A stretch of DNA of 64,000 nt from Burkholderiales bacterium (GTDB taxonomy: Bacteria > Pseudomonadota > Gammaproteobacteria > Burkholderiales > Burkholderiaceae_A), in assembly GCA_027486725.1 (NCBI GenBank), contig JAIXOP010000002.1, positions 62,001 through 126,000 of the forward strand, in the 5' to 3' direction. Shown piece after piece: positions 39,905 through 48,655 of the stretch; position 1 is the first letter of the stretch; every line of letters begins with the position of its first letter. The translations under genes and the position numbers were made by a program. The notes below the pieces were generated by a model. That model saw only the letters and a program-made list of their open reading frames with translations, was not told the origin of the DNA and made no database searches.

Positions 39905-40948
39905 ATGAGCCTTGGCCCACTGATTGTCGATGTCGTTGCCACCTCCTTGGGCGAGGACGACCGCCGCCGATTGATGCACCCCTGGGTGGGTGGCGTGATT
40001 CTGTTTTCCCGAAACTTCACCGACCGCGAGCAGGTCGCAGCGCTCTGCGCTGAGATTCGTGGACTGCCGCGGCCCGAGCCGCTGCTCATCAGCGTGGACC
40101 ATGAGGGCGGGCGCATTCAGCGATTCCGCGAGGGCTTTTCCGCCATTCCAGGGCTCCGAGAGCTCACGGCGCCGCTGACCGAGGCACTCTCCGCCGCTCA
40201 GCAAGATCCCCGGGCGGTGCCCGCCGAGAGCCTGATGCAGACCCTGCTGCTTTGTCAGACTCGGGCACGCGAGGCCGCGCACTGCCTGGCCAGCGAATTG
40301 CTGGCGGTGGGCGTGGACTTCTCATACACGCCCGTGCTGGACCTCGACCATGGCCGCAGTGCGGTGATTGGCGATCGGAGCTACCACCGCATGCCTTCGG
40401 TGGTCTCGGCCATGGCCGCAGCCACCATGCAGGGCCTCGCCTTGGCGGGCATGTCGAACTGCGGCAAGCACTTTCCAGGCCATGGCTGGGCCGAGGCAGA
40501 TTCCCACTTTGCGGTGCCGGTCGACGAGCGGCCCCTGAGTCAGATCCTCGCCGACGATGCGGCGCCCTATGCCTGGCTGTCCCGTGGCGGTGCGGCTGCA
40601 CCGCTGCAGTCGGTCATGCCCGCCCATGTCATCTATCCGCAGGTCGACGACCGGCCCGCCGGTTTTTCGTCGGTCTGGCTGCAGGACATTCTTCGCCAGC
40701 AGCTCGGCTTTGATGGCGTGATCATCAGCGACGATCTCGCCATGGCGGGCGCCGAGGTGCTGCCCGATGTGGTCGATCGGGCGATGGCCGCTCTGAGGGC
40801 AGGCTGCGACGCTGTGCTTCTGTGCAACCGCCCCGACCTGGTCGATGTGGTTCTGGCCGAGCTGCCAGGCCGCTTGGGCCAGGAGCCCCTGGGGCAGGGC
40901 CGACGGTCGCTGGCACGTCTGCGGCCGCGCCGCCATGGTCGCGCCTGA
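39905..40948 (+). CDS. nagZ: Beta-N-acetylhexosaminidase NagZ
   Basis: Cytoplasmic GH3 enzyme removing GlcNAc from muropeptides in cell-wall recycling. SVDHEGGRIQRF is at 73-84, the catalytic His/Asp loop motif KHFPGHG at 188-194, and the nucleophile Asp in ISDDLAMAGA. A loop near residues 95-118 is somewhat longer than in E. coli NagZ. 347 residues. Confidence 0.95.
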   Translation: MSLGPLIVDVVATSLGEDDRRRLMHPWVGGVILFSRNFTDREQVAALCAEIRGLPRPEPLLISVDHEGGRIQRFREGFSAIPGLRELTAPLTEALSAAQQDPRAVPAESLMQTLLLCQTRAREAAHCLASELLAVGVDFSYTPVLDLDHGRSAVIGDRSYHRMPSVVSAMAAATMQGLALAGMSNCGKHFPGHGWAEADSHFAVPVDERPLSQILADDAAPYAWLSRGGAAAPLQSVMPAHVIYPQVDDRPAGFSSVWLQDILRQQLGFDGVIISDDLAMAGAEVLPDVVDRAMAALRAGCDAVLLCNRPDLVDVVLAELPGRLGQEPLGQGRRSLARLRPRRHGRA

Positions 40949-40958
40949 GTCCTTGCTC

Positions 40959-41645
40959 ATGCCCACGCAGGATCCCCACACCCTGCTGGAGTGTCGTGCC
41001 TGCCCGCGGCTGGCCACTTTTTTGGATGGCGTTCGAGAACAGCACCCCGACTACCACGCCCGGCCCGTGGAGGCCTTTGGCGATGCCTCGCCCCAGCTCT
41101 TGATCGTGGGCCTAGCGCCCGGGCTGCACGGCGCAAACCGCACTGGCCGTCCGTTCACGGGCGATGGCTGCAGCGATTTTCTCTACGGCACTCTGCACCG
41201 TTGGGGCTGGTCCTCCGCGCCCACGTCCGTCAGCGCCGACGATGGCCTTCGCCTCCACGGCGCACGCATCACCAATGCGGTGAAGTGCCTGCCCCCACAG
41301 AATCTGCCCACCCCCGAGGAGGTGCGCACCTGCCGAAGCCATCTGATGGGAGAGATCTCCACATTGCGCCCGCGCGCCATTCTCAGCCTGGGTGCCGTGG
41401 CCCATCGGGCGGTCCTGGCGGCCCTGGGTCTGGCCCCCAAGGGCTTTGCCTTTGCCCATGGGGGCGCCTGGGCTCTTCATGGCGACGAGGCCCAAAGGCC
41501 AAGGCCCGCCACGCGGCCCCAGTGGCTCCTCTCGAGCTATCACCCATCTCGCTACAACCTCAACACTGGCCGTGTCACCCAGGCCTCCTTCGATGCGGTC
41601 TTCGAGCGCCTGGCTCGGTGTCTTGAGGGCGGGGCAGGGCAGTGA
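40959..41645 (+). CDS. Uracil-DNA glycosylase, family 4/5 (UDGb-like) with 4Fe-4S cluster
   Basis: Removes uracil and related bases from DNA. Four Cys at 12, 15, 110 and 125 match the iron-sulfur ligands of the thermophile-type UDG families. Motif 1 reads [19 protein letters not shown], which points to family 5 (UDGb) rather than UDGa, and motif 2 is [14 protein letters not shown]. The start at 40959 gives a typical short N-terminus; an in-frame ATG at 40935 would overlap nagZ. It overlaps uvrC by 4 nt. Confidence 0.9.
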   Translation: MPTQDPHTLLECRACPRLATFLDGVREQHPDYHARPVEAFGDASPQLLIVGLAPGLHGANRTGRPFTGDGCSDFLYGTLHRWGWSSAPTSVSADDGLRLHGARITNAVKCLPPQNLPTPEEVRTCRSHLMGEISTLRPRAILSLGAVAHRAVLAALGLAPKGFAFAHGGAWALHGDEAQRPRPATRPQWLLSSYHPSRYNLNTGRVTQASFDAVFERLARCLEGGAGQ

Positions 41646-43504
41646 GCGGGGCCGTGAAGATTCCCGAGGCCTTCGATCGCGAGGCGTTTTTGCAGTCTCT
41701 GCCCGATCAGCCGGGCATCTACCGCTTCTACGATGCCGAGGGCGGACTGCTCTATGTGGGCAAGGCGCGCAACCTCAAGCGGCGGGTGAGTTCGTATTTT
41801 CAGAAGTCGGGGCATGGCCCCCGCATCGCCCACATGGTCGGGCAGATTGCAAACGCTGAGATCAGCCTCGTGCGCTCCGAGGCCGAGGCACTGCTGCTCG
41901 AGAACAACCTCATCAAGACGCAGTCGCCGCGCTACAACATCCTGTTTCGCGACGACAAGAGCTACCCCTACCTGCGCATCAGCCGCCATGCAAGCCCGAG
42001 GATCTCGTTTTACCGCGGTGCGGTGGATCAGCGGGCCGACTACTTCGGCCCCTTTCCCAACGGCTGGGCAGTCAAGGAGAGCATCCAGATCCTTCAGAAG
42101 GTCTTTCAGCTGCGCAACTGCACCGACAGCAGTTTTTCCAACCGATCTCGCCCCTGTCTGCTGCACCAGATCCGGCGCTGTTCGGCCCCCTGCGTGGGGG
42201 CCATTTCCCCCGAGGCCTACCAGTCGGATGTGCGCGATGCCCTGGCGTTTCTTCGGGGTGAGCACGACCGCGTGCTGAAGAATCTGGAGTCCAAGATGCT
42301 CGCGGCCTCGGAGGCGCTGGAATTCGAGAAGGCCGCAACCCATCGGGATCAGATCGGTGCCCTGTCTCGGGTGCTGCAGCAGCACAGCATGGAGGGGGAG
42401 GCCGATCTCGATTGCGACATCCTCGCGGTCGCCTCCGATGGGCAGCGCACGGTGGTGAACCGCGCGATGGTCCGTGGCGGTCGGCATCTGGGGGATCGGC
42501 CTTACTTCAGCCAGGCCTTGGCCTCGGGCGACGCCACTCTGCAGGACGACGCAGAGACCCTGGACGAGGCCCTGCTGGCTTTTGCCAGTCAGACCTATGC
42601 GGAGCAGAGCCCAGTGTCGGTGCTCGTGGTCAATCGGGCCGAGGCGGCCGCGGCCATCTCCGAATGGCTTTCGCAGCGCGAGGGCCTGCGGCCGATGCGT
42701 GTGCTCCACAGCCCCCCGGGTCGGCGCCGCGAGTGGCTGGAGCTCGCGGTCGACAATGCCCGCCTGGCCCTGATGCGCCGAGCCCAGGAGCAGGGCGGTG
42801 CGCGTGCGCGGATTCGTCTGCTGGTCGACACCCTGGGGATCTCGCTGCCCGAGGACGACCTTGGCCGACTCTGGATCGAATGCTTCGACATCTCGCACAC
42901 CGCGGGCGAGGCCACGCAGGGGTCTTGTGTGGTGTTTCGAGGCGAGGCCATGCAGCCCTCCGAGTACCGGCGATTCAATGTGGATGGCATCACCCCAGGC
43001 GACGACTACGCCGCCATGCGTCAGGTGATGACCCGCCGGTACAGCGATGTGGCGGAGCTTCCCGACCTTGTGCTGGTCGATGGTGGCAAGGGCCAGCTCG
43101 CCCAGGCCCGCGAGGTGTTTGAGCAGTTGGGGCACGATCCCGGCATTCTGGTGGGGGTGGCCAAGGGCGAGGGGCGCAAGGTCGGCCTTGAGCGCCTGAT
43201 CTTCATCGACGGCACGGAGCGGGCCCTGGGCCGGGACCATGGCGCCCTGATGCTGATTGCCGAGATCCGCGATGAGGCCCATCGATTTGCCATCACGGGC
43301 ATGCGGGCACGGCGTGCCAAGGCCCGCACGGGCTCGGTGCTCGACGACATCGAGGGCATCGGCCCGAAGCGTCGGCAGCGGCTTCTGGCAAGGTTTGGTG
43401 GACTGCAGGGGCTGCGGGCTGCCTCGGTGGACGATGTGGCCCGAGTCGATGGCATCTCGCGGTCCCTGGCCGAGCAGATCGTGCAGCAGCTGCGCTCGGT
43501 ATGA
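41642..43504 (+). CDS. uvrC: UvrABC system protein C
   Basis: Nuclease making both incisions in nucleotide excision repair. The N-terminal GIY-YIG domain shows PGIYRFYD and [13 protein letters not shown]; a UVR motif is near residue 215; the C-terminal RNase H-like domain has the catalytic ECFDISHT and DGGKGQL, followed by helix-hairpin-helix repeats at the end. 620 residues from a GTG that overlaps the uracil-DNA glycosylase stop (GTGA). Confidence 0.97.
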   Translation: MSGAVKIPEAFDREAFLQSLPDQPGIYRFYDAEGGLLYVGKARNLKRRVSSYFQKSGHGPRIAHMVGQIANAEISLVRSEAEALLLENNLIKTQSPRYNILFRDDKSYPYLRISRHASPRISFYRGAVDQRADYFGPFPNGWAVKESIQILQKVFQLRNCTDSSFSNRSRPCLLHQIRRCSAPCVGAISPEAYQSDVRDALAFLRGEHDRVLKNLESKMLAASEALEFEKAATHRDQIGALSRVLQQHSMEGEADLDCDILAVASDGQRTVVNRAMVRGGRHLGDRPYFSQALASGDATLQDDAETLDEALLAFASQTYAEQSPVSVLVVNRAEAAAAISEWLSQREGLRPMRVLHSPPGRRREWLELAVDNARLALMRRAQEQGGARARIRLLVDTLGISLPEDDLGRLWIECFDISHTAGEATQGSCVVFRGEAMQPSEYRRFNVDGITPGDDYAAMRQVMTRRYSDVAELPDLVLVDGGKGQLAQAREVFEQLGHDPGILVGVAKGEGRKVGLERLIFIDGTERALGRDHGALMLIAEIRDEAHRFAITGMRARRAKARTGSVLDDIEGIGPKRRQRLLARFGGLQGLRAASVDDVARVDGISRSLAEQIVQQLRSV

Positions 43505-43523
43505 TGGTGTCGAGAACAACACC

Positions 43524-44111
43524 ATGCAGCCCAATCTTCCCAACTTTCTGACCCTGGCCCGGATCCTTGCGATCCCGGTGTTCGTTGCCATTTTCTATCT
43601 GCCGCTGGGCTTATCCTCAGCCGATCGGTTTGCCCTTCTTGCGGCGCTGTTTGTGGGGGCCGCCATCACCGACTGGCTCGATGGCATGCTGGCGCGCCGC
43701 TGGAATCAGACTTCGGCCTTTGGAGCGTTTCTGGACCCGGTGGCCGACAAGCTCATGGTCTGCGCAGCCCTCGTCTGCTTGATTGAGATCGGCCGGGTTG
43801 GGCCGGTGGTGGGCCTCATCATCATTGGCCGTGAGATCACCATCTCCGCGCTTCGCGAATGGATGGCCTCCGTGGGATCTCGGCGTGGGGTCGCGGTCAA
43901 CAGCCTCGGAAAGATCAAAACGGCGGCCCAGATGATCGCCATTCCTCTGCTGCTGCTCACGGCCTCGCCCGATGGCGCAGTGCACCCGACGCTGGCCTTT
44001 CCCCTCCTGCCTGCCATTGCCGATGTGCTGATCGGCATCGCCTCGGCGCTCACCGTCATCTCCATGAGCGTTTATCTGCGCGCCGCGTGGCCGGATTTGC
44101 GCGGCTCGTAA
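43524..44111 (+). CDS. pgsA: CDP-diacylglycerol-glycerol-3-phosphate 3-phosphatidyltransferase PgsA
   Basis: Makes phosphatidylglycerol phosphate at the inner membrane. The CDP-alcohol phosphotransferase signature is complete: DWLDGMLAR, then AFGAFLDPVADK. About six membrane segments; 195 residues. The order uvrC-pgsA-tRNA-Gly-tRNA-Cys is the same as in enteric bacteria. Confidence 0.95.
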   Translation: MQPNLPNFLTLARILAIPVFVAIFYLPLGLSSADRFALLAALFVGAAITDWLDGMLARRWNQTSAFGAFLDPVADKLMVCAALVCLIEIGRVGPVVGLIIIGREITISALREWMASVGSRRGVAVNSLGKIKTAAQMIAIPLLLLTASPDGAVHPTLAFPLLPAIADVLIGIASALTVISMSVYLRAAWPDLRGS

Positions 44112-44125
44112 TCTCTCTCTATAAT
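44097..44125 (+). promoter_or_regulatory. tRNA operon promoter
   Basis: A consensus TATAAT (44120-44125) lies 12 bp before tRNA-Gly, with TTGCGC (44097-44102) 17 bp upstream. The -35 box is inside the pgsA 3' end. Confidence 0.7.
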
Positions 44126-44137
44126 TCGGCCTTCGTT

Positions 44138-44213
44138 GCGGGAGTAGCTCAGTTGGTAGAGCGCAACCTTGCCAAGGTTGAGGTCGCGAGTTCGAGACTC
44201 GTCTCCCGCTCCA
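44138..44213 (+). tRNA. tRNA-Gly (GCC)
   Basis: A 76-nt cloverleaf with acceptor GCGGGAG/CTCCCGC, the anticodon loop TTGCCAA (anticodon GCC) on a CAACC/GGTTG stem, a TTCGAGA T-loop and an encoded CCA. Confidence 0.97.
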
Positions 44214-44256
44214 TTGAATGTCCCTGGATGCCCTGATGTTCCCGAGCCCAGGCTAG

Positions 44257-44330
44257 GGCGGGATGGCAGAGTGGTTATGCAGCGGCCTGCAAAGCCGTGT
44301 ACCTCGGTTCGATTCCGGGTCCCGCCTCCC
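44257..44330 (+). tRNA. tRNA-Cys (GCA)
   Basis: Acceptor GGCGGGA/TCCCGCC, the anticodon loop CTGCAAA (anticodon GCA), T-loop TTCGATT, and discriminator U73 as required for Cys. The 3' end reads T-CCC, so CCA is not encoded and must be added or repaired after transcription. Confidence 0.95.
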
Positions 44331-44406
44331 CAAATCAGTGGAAATCAATCCTCCCCCCTCGTCGGTGCCTCCCTCAGCGCCTCCCCCCTCAGCGCGCCTT
44401 TCCCCC

Positions 44407-45597
44407 ATGGAGTCTCGCCGACTCTGGGTGCTGGCGGCTGTGCAGTTTGTGCACATCGTCGACTTCATGGTCATCATGCCCCTTGGGCCCCAGATCATGC
44501 GCGAGTTTGCGGTGGGCCCCAGCGCCTTCGGGCTTCTTGTTTCGGCCTATTCCGTGAGTGCGGGAGTGCTCGGGGTGCTGGCCGCCGGCCTCCTCGACGG
44601 CACCGACCGCCGAGGACTTCTGCTGTGGCTCCTGGCCCTGTTTGCTGCAGCGACAGCGCTCTGTGGTCTGGTTCAAAGCTATGAAGGGCTGCTGCTTGCG
44701 CGCTGCGCGGCGGGCGCCTTTGGTGGCCTGCTGGGCTCGCTGGTCCACACCATCGCTGGCGACATTGTTCCCGAGGAGCGCCGCGGCCAGGCCAGCGGCA
44801 TCATTCTGGGCGCCTTCGCCGTCTCAACAGTGATGGGGGTACCGCTGAGCCTCGCTCTGGCCGAGGCCTCCAATTGGCGCATGCCCTTCCTGGCGCTGGC
44901 ACTGCTCAGCATCGTGGTCATGCTTCTGGCTTGGCGCCGATTGCCCCGCCTCCTGCCCACGGTGGCGGCGAGCCTTTCGCAGCGATTGTCCTTGCGGGCG
45001 ACCAGTGCACTGCTGCGCACGCAGTCGATCATCACGGCCTTGGTGTTCAGCGCAGCGCTGCTCTTTTCGAGCTTTCTCATCATTCCTTACATCACTGTGC
45101 ATCTGGTGGAGGGGGTGGGCCTTCCGACCCATCGGGTGCCTTGGGTGTATCTGGTGGGTGGTGCCGCCACCTTTCTCAGTGCCCGGTGGATTGGCCGCTG
45201 GGCTGACCGCCATGGCAAAGCGCGGGTATTCCGTTGGGTGGCGCTGGGCGCGATGGTCCCTCTGGTCGCGCTGCCTCAGGTTGGGCCGGATGCCCACTTC
45301 GGCCTGGTGCTCGTGTGCACGACCCTCTTCTTCATGCTCGTGTCGGGCCGAACGGTGCCCGCCATGGCGCTGCTGGTCTCATCCGTCCCGTCGTCGGTTC
45401 GCGGGCGCTTCCTGTCGCTCAACGCCTCTGCCCAGCAGCTCTCGATGGGCACGGCCGCCGTGGTTGGTGGACTGCTGATTACCCCTCGGCCCGACGGGCA
45501 GCTCGAGGGCTACGGCCATGCATCGCTTCTCGCCGTGGCCCTCAGTCTCTTTGTGATTTATTGGGTGCGGCGAATCAACACACTGCCCACCGAGTAG
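44407..45597 (+). CDS. MFS transporter, probable drug or metabolite exporter
   Basis: A 396-residue protein with about 12 membrane segments in two halves. Segment 1 reads LAAVQFVHIVDFMVIMPLGP and the loop-2/3 motif is DRRGLLLW; the ERRGQASG stretch of antiporter-type MFS members is also present. Related proteins are efflux pumps of the arabinose/DHA1 type; the substrate is unknown. The start at 44407 is chosen because frames reaching back run into tRNA-Cys. Its last 40 bp overlap the convergent fabH2. Confidence 0.85.
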   Translation: MESRRLWVLAAVQFVHIVDFMVIMPLGPQIMREFAVGPSAFGLLVSAYSVSAGVLGVLAAGLLDGTDRRGLLLWLLALFAAATALCGLVQSYEGLLLARCAAGAFGGLLGSLVHTIAGDIVPEERRGQASGIILGAFAVSTVMGVPLSLALAEASNWRMPFLALALLSIVVMLLAWRRLPRLLPTVAASLSQRLSLRATSALLRTQSIITALVFSAALLFSSFLIIPYITVHLVEGVGLPTHRVPWVYLVGGAATFLSARWIGRWADRHGKARVFRWVALGAMVPLVALPQVGPDAHFGLVLVCTTLFFMLVSGRTVPAMALLVSSVPSSVRGRFLSLNASAQQLSMGTAAVVGGLLITPRPDGQLEGYGHASLLAVALSLFVIYWVRRINTLPTE

Positions 45598-46682
45598 CCC
45601 GCACCAAACGAGCAGACAATTCCGAGATCGCCCGGGGCAAGGTCTGCCCGGTGGCGATGGAAGGCGACCACAGATCCTGCCGATGCGGTGTTGGCGAATT
45701 CATCGAGAATGATGGGCGCGATGTCGGCGTTGGGTTCGGTGTCGAGCAGCTTCTTGACCACCAGTTGATTCATGCTGAGGTTGGCCTGGTGCAGCCAGAA
45801 GCGGCGCACATCGTGGGCCTTGAAGCCATGCTTCTGGAGATGTCGCTCGATGTGGGCCGCAGCAATGGGAACCACCTCCTTGAAGACCTTGCGTCCCTCT
45901 TGGGCGAATGTCTTGTCGCGGGCGTCGGCGGGGGTGTCCTCGCAACGATTCATGAAGCCGAAGTTGTTGCGGATGTTGTTGGAGAACTGGGTGGCGAGTT
46001 GGGTGCCCAGCACCTCCCACTGCTCTTTGGCCACGCAGCTGTCTTTGGCCTCCACGAGCACTGCCGTGCAGACATCACCAAAAATGAAGTGGCAGTCGCG
46101 GTCACGCCATTCCTGGTGGCCCGAGGTGATCTCGGGATTGACCACCAGCACGCAGCGTGCGGTGCCCGCGCGCACCGCATTGACGGCCTGCTCGATGCCA
46201 AAGGTCGCCGAGGAACAGGCCACGTTCATATCGAAGCCAAAGCCCTGGGCGCCGAGGAGCTGCTGGATCTCGACGGCCATGGCCGGGTAGGGGCGCTGCA
46301 TATTGCTTGCCGCGCAAATGACGCCGTCGACATCCTCGGGCTTGCGGCCCGCCTGGGCCAGAGCCTGCATGGCGGCCTTGACCGCCACCTCGGCCATGAG
46401 GCTGGGCTCGTCGTCGGCACGGGCAGGAATCCGGGGGAACATGCGGTGGGGGTCGAGGATTCCGGTCTTGTCGACCACATACCGGCGCTGAATGCCGGAG
46501 GCCTTCTCGATGAAGGCCGCCGATGAGTGCTCTAGGGCCTGGCGGGTCCCCGCGGCGATCTCCGCGGCGTGGCTGGCATTGAAGAGGTCGACGTAGGCGT
46601 TGAACGCCACCACCAGCTCTTCGTTGGAAACGGAATGCTCGGGCACCCAGAGGCCGGTGCCGGAAATGACTGCTTGGATCAT
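45558..46682 (-). CDS. Beta-ketoacyl-ACP synthase III, long PA3286-like type
   Basis: A 374-residue KASIII with Cys156 (NVACSSATFG), His298 (FWLHQANL) and Asn331 (FANTASAGS). It is much closer in layout to the Pseudomonas beta-ketodecanoyl-ACP synthase (PA3286 type), which primes synthesis with octanoyl-CoA from beta-oxidation, than to the FabH at 25372: shared features are FNAYVDLFN near residue 30, GILDPHRM, and QFSNNIRNNFGF. Substrate choice is inferred from that likeness. It is downstream of tpsB on the same strand with a 58-bp gap. Confidence 0.87.
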   Translation of the reverse strand: MIQAVISGTGLWVPEHSVSNEELVVAFNAYVDLFNASHAAEIAAGTRQALEHSSAAFIEKASGIQRRYVVDKTGILDPHRMFPRIPARADDEPSLMAEVAVKAAMQALAQAGRKPEDVDGVICAASNMQRPYPAMAVEIQQLLGAQGFGFDMNVACSSATFGIEQAVNAVRAGTARCVLVVNPEITSGHQEWRDRDCHFIFGDVCTAVLVEAKDSCVAKEQWEVLGTQLATQFSNNIRNNFGFMNRCEDTPADARDKTFAQEGRKVFKEVVPIAAAHIERHLQKHGFKAHDVRRFWLHQANLSMNQLVVKKLLDTEPNADIAPIILDEFANTASAGSVVAFHRHRADLAPGDLGIVCSFGAGYSVGSVLIRRTQ

Positions 46683-46740
46683 GGAGGGGTCTGTCCTGGT
46701 GAATGCAGGGCCGTGGGCCGCCGAGGCCGCCCTGCGGCGG

Positions 46741-48423
46741 TTAGAAATTGAGCGAGTAGTTGGCGTTCAGGCGAGGCACTCGGTCGGCATTGTCCGAGGG
46801 GGTGTCGCCCACGGGCAGGGCCACAGAGATGTCGATGTTGTAGTACTTGCGGTCGGCCACGCGAACGCCGGCACCCACCGAGGCAATGTCGCTGCGGATG
46901 AGGTTGGCGCCGTTGGAGAAGGCCCGGGCGGCATCGGCCAGCAGGTAGGGCTTGATGTCGGTGATGTACTGAAACGGCAGCGCAAAGCTGGTGTTGAGTT
47001 CGGCCGCGATGCCATAGCCCTGGTCGCCCGAGAGGTCGCCCGCCTTGTAGCCCGCGCCGAAGAATCGGCCGCCGAAGCTGATGCGCTCGGTGCTGGGCAG
47101 TTCGTCGGGCGAGGTCTGCACCACCCCAGAGATGCTGGCACCCAGCTTGGGGCTGAGGGTGAAGGACTGGCTGGCCGTGGCCCGCATGCGGAAAAAGGCG
47201 AGCTCGGCGTTGGAGTTCGAGCGCTCCGCATCGAGCACATTGAGTCCCTTGGCCACCGTGAGGCCCAGCCGACGCACCCCGCCGCCGGTGGTGACGGCAT
47301 GGTTCAGGTCGCCGGCCAGAACCCGCGTGACGGTGCCGATGGAGAGCTGCGCGTTGTTGGCCGAGGTGAAGTAGATCTCTTCATTGCGGCCACCGTAGGC
47401 CCGAAGGCTTCCGTCGAGGGTCTCCTGGCGCGTGAGGAGCAGGGGATACGACAGCGAGACGCCCGCCCGATCGCTCTCGCTGATGTAGTCGCGCTGGAAG
47501 CCGACATTCGTCAGCGAATTGTTGGCGGGCATGCTCTCAAAAATGCTGGCGAAGACGCCCAGGCGCAGTCCGCTGCCGCCCAGGGGGATGGAGCCATTCA
47601 CGCCATAGAAGCGGTCCTGGGTCTCGCCCAAGGGAATGAGGGTCGTGAAGGTGACGCTCTCGGCCAACGGGGTGTAGCCGTGCAGTCCCACGTTGACGAT
47701 GGAGCGCAGGCCGTCCTCGCGCGACTCCAGGCTGGCATTGCCCGTGAGGGGACGGCGGTTGGCGGTGATGGTCAGGGGGGTTGCCCCGCTGGCGACCTTC
47801 GGGAAACTCGCACTGGCCTTCAGGCCCATGCTGGGCATGCGCGAGAGGATCCCCGAAATGCGCTCGAAGGTGGCGCTCGTCAGCGGCTTTTCACCAACTG
47901 CGGCCTGGGCGACCTCGCGGATTCGGGCCTCCGAGCCCCCAACATCGCCCTCGATGATGATCTTGTCGATGAAGCCCTCCACCACCTGAACCTGGACGAT
48001 GCCGTCGGCGAAGTCCTGGGTGGGAAGCACGGCGTAGGAGAGGGCAAATCCCTTGTCGCGGTAGATGCCAGCGACTTCATTGGCCTTGGCCACCAGGGCG
48101 GCCACCGTGGTGGGCTTGCCGGCCAGGGGGGCGAAGTGGTTGGAGAGCAGGGAGAAATCGATGGCCTTGGAGCCTCGGATCTGGAACTGGGTGGGCGTGA
48201 CCACCTTGTTGAGCAGGTCCTGGGGATTGGTGGCGGCGGGCTTGTCGATCCGCGGGCCCGAGGGCAGGGGGGCCGTGGTGGACTGGCCGGTCGCTGCCGG
48301 CAGGTCTTGGATGTTGGCGCCCACCGGGGGCGGAACGCTCTGAGCGAGGGCTGCGCCGCCAACGAGGGGGAGTCCTGCGAGGGCAACGGCAATGCGGCGG
48401 AGGCGGACAGGTGATGGTCGCAT
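46741..48423 (-). CDS. TpsB-type outer-membrane pore (ShlB/FhaC/HecB family)
   Basis: A 560-residue two-partner-secretion transporter. A signal peptide ends near GAALAQS (about residue 27), followed by a Pro-rich linker, POTRA 1 at about 60-145 and POTRA 2 at about 147-225, then a 16-strand-type beta-barrel domain ending in an aromatic residue (YSLNF). The barrel has the GGRFFGAGYKAGDLSGDQG region equivalent to the conserved L6 loop. No large TpsA exoprotein is present in the window; the upstream neighbour is a low-complexity lipoprotein. The start is MRPSPVRLRR. Confidence 0.88.
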   Translation of the reverse strand: MRPSPVRLRRIAVALAGLPLVGGAALAQSVPPPVGANIQDLPAATGQSTTAPLPSGPRIDKPAATNPQDLLNKVVTPTQFQIRGSKAIDFSLLSNHFAPLAGKPTTVAALVAKANEVAGIYRDKGFALSYAVLPTQDFADGIVQVQVVEGFIDKIIIEGDVGGSEARIREVAQAAVGEKPLTSATFERISGILSRMPSMGLKASASFPKVASGATPLTITANRRPLTGNASLESREDGLRSIVNVGLHGYTPLAESVTFTTLIPLGETQDRFYGVNGSIPLGGSGLRLGVFASIFESMPANNSLTNVGFQRDYISESDRAGVSLSYPLLLTRQETLDGSLRAYGGRNEEIYFTSANNAQLSIGTVTRVLAGDLNHAVTTGGGVRRLGLTVAKGLNVLDAERSNSNAELAFFRMRATASQSFTLSPKLGASISGVVQTSPDELPSTERISFGGRFFGAGYKAGDLSGDQGYGIAAELNTSFALPFQYITDIKPYLLADAARAFSNGANLIRSDIASVGAGVRVADRKYYNIDISVALPVGDTPSDNADRVPRLNANYSLNF

Positions 48424-48493
48424 GTCGGATCTTCTTGTGGTCGGGCTCAAGATGCAAAGCGGGCGTCGGCGGGCGCAAAGCAACGGCGACGCA

Positions 48494-48522
48494 ATGCCTG
48501 GCACCCATGGGCAGGGTGTCAA
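48494..48522 (-). promoter_or_regulatory. Possible tpsB promoter
   Basis: A perfect TTGACA on the minus strand (48522-48517) lies 94 bp before the tpsB start. The -10 at 17-bp spacing (AGGCAT) is poor, so the call is tentative. Confidence 0.35.
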
Positions 48523-48550
48523 AAAACTACGCCATTGTATCGAAGAGGCC

Positions 48551-48589
48551 AAAAAAAGACCGCCGCTGGGGAGGTCCCAGGGGCGGTCT
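48551..48589 (-). terminator. Intrinsic terminator of lipoprotein A gene
   Basis: On the minus strand AGACCGCC (48589-48582) pairs with GGCGGTCT (48564-48557), with an inner CTGGG/CCCAG helix, and is followed by a run of seven T. It lies between lipoprotein A and tpsB, so the two are separate units. Confidence 0.85.
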
Positions 48590-48655
48590 CGGAGGATTCA
48601 GACATCTCCCCAACCCCATGGCTAGCGCGCATCGGGAGGGGATGGGTCGAGCCTC

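Noticed and set aside
44331-44406. A third tRNA (tRNA-Leu) after tRNA-Cys, as in E. coli
   Set aside because: No acceptor or T-arm can be folded; the region is C-rich with CCTCCCCCCTC direct repeats only.
46705-46735. Terminator between tpsB and the second KASIII gene
   Set aside because: GCAGGGC and GCCCTGC can pair, but there is no T-run after the stem on the minus strand.
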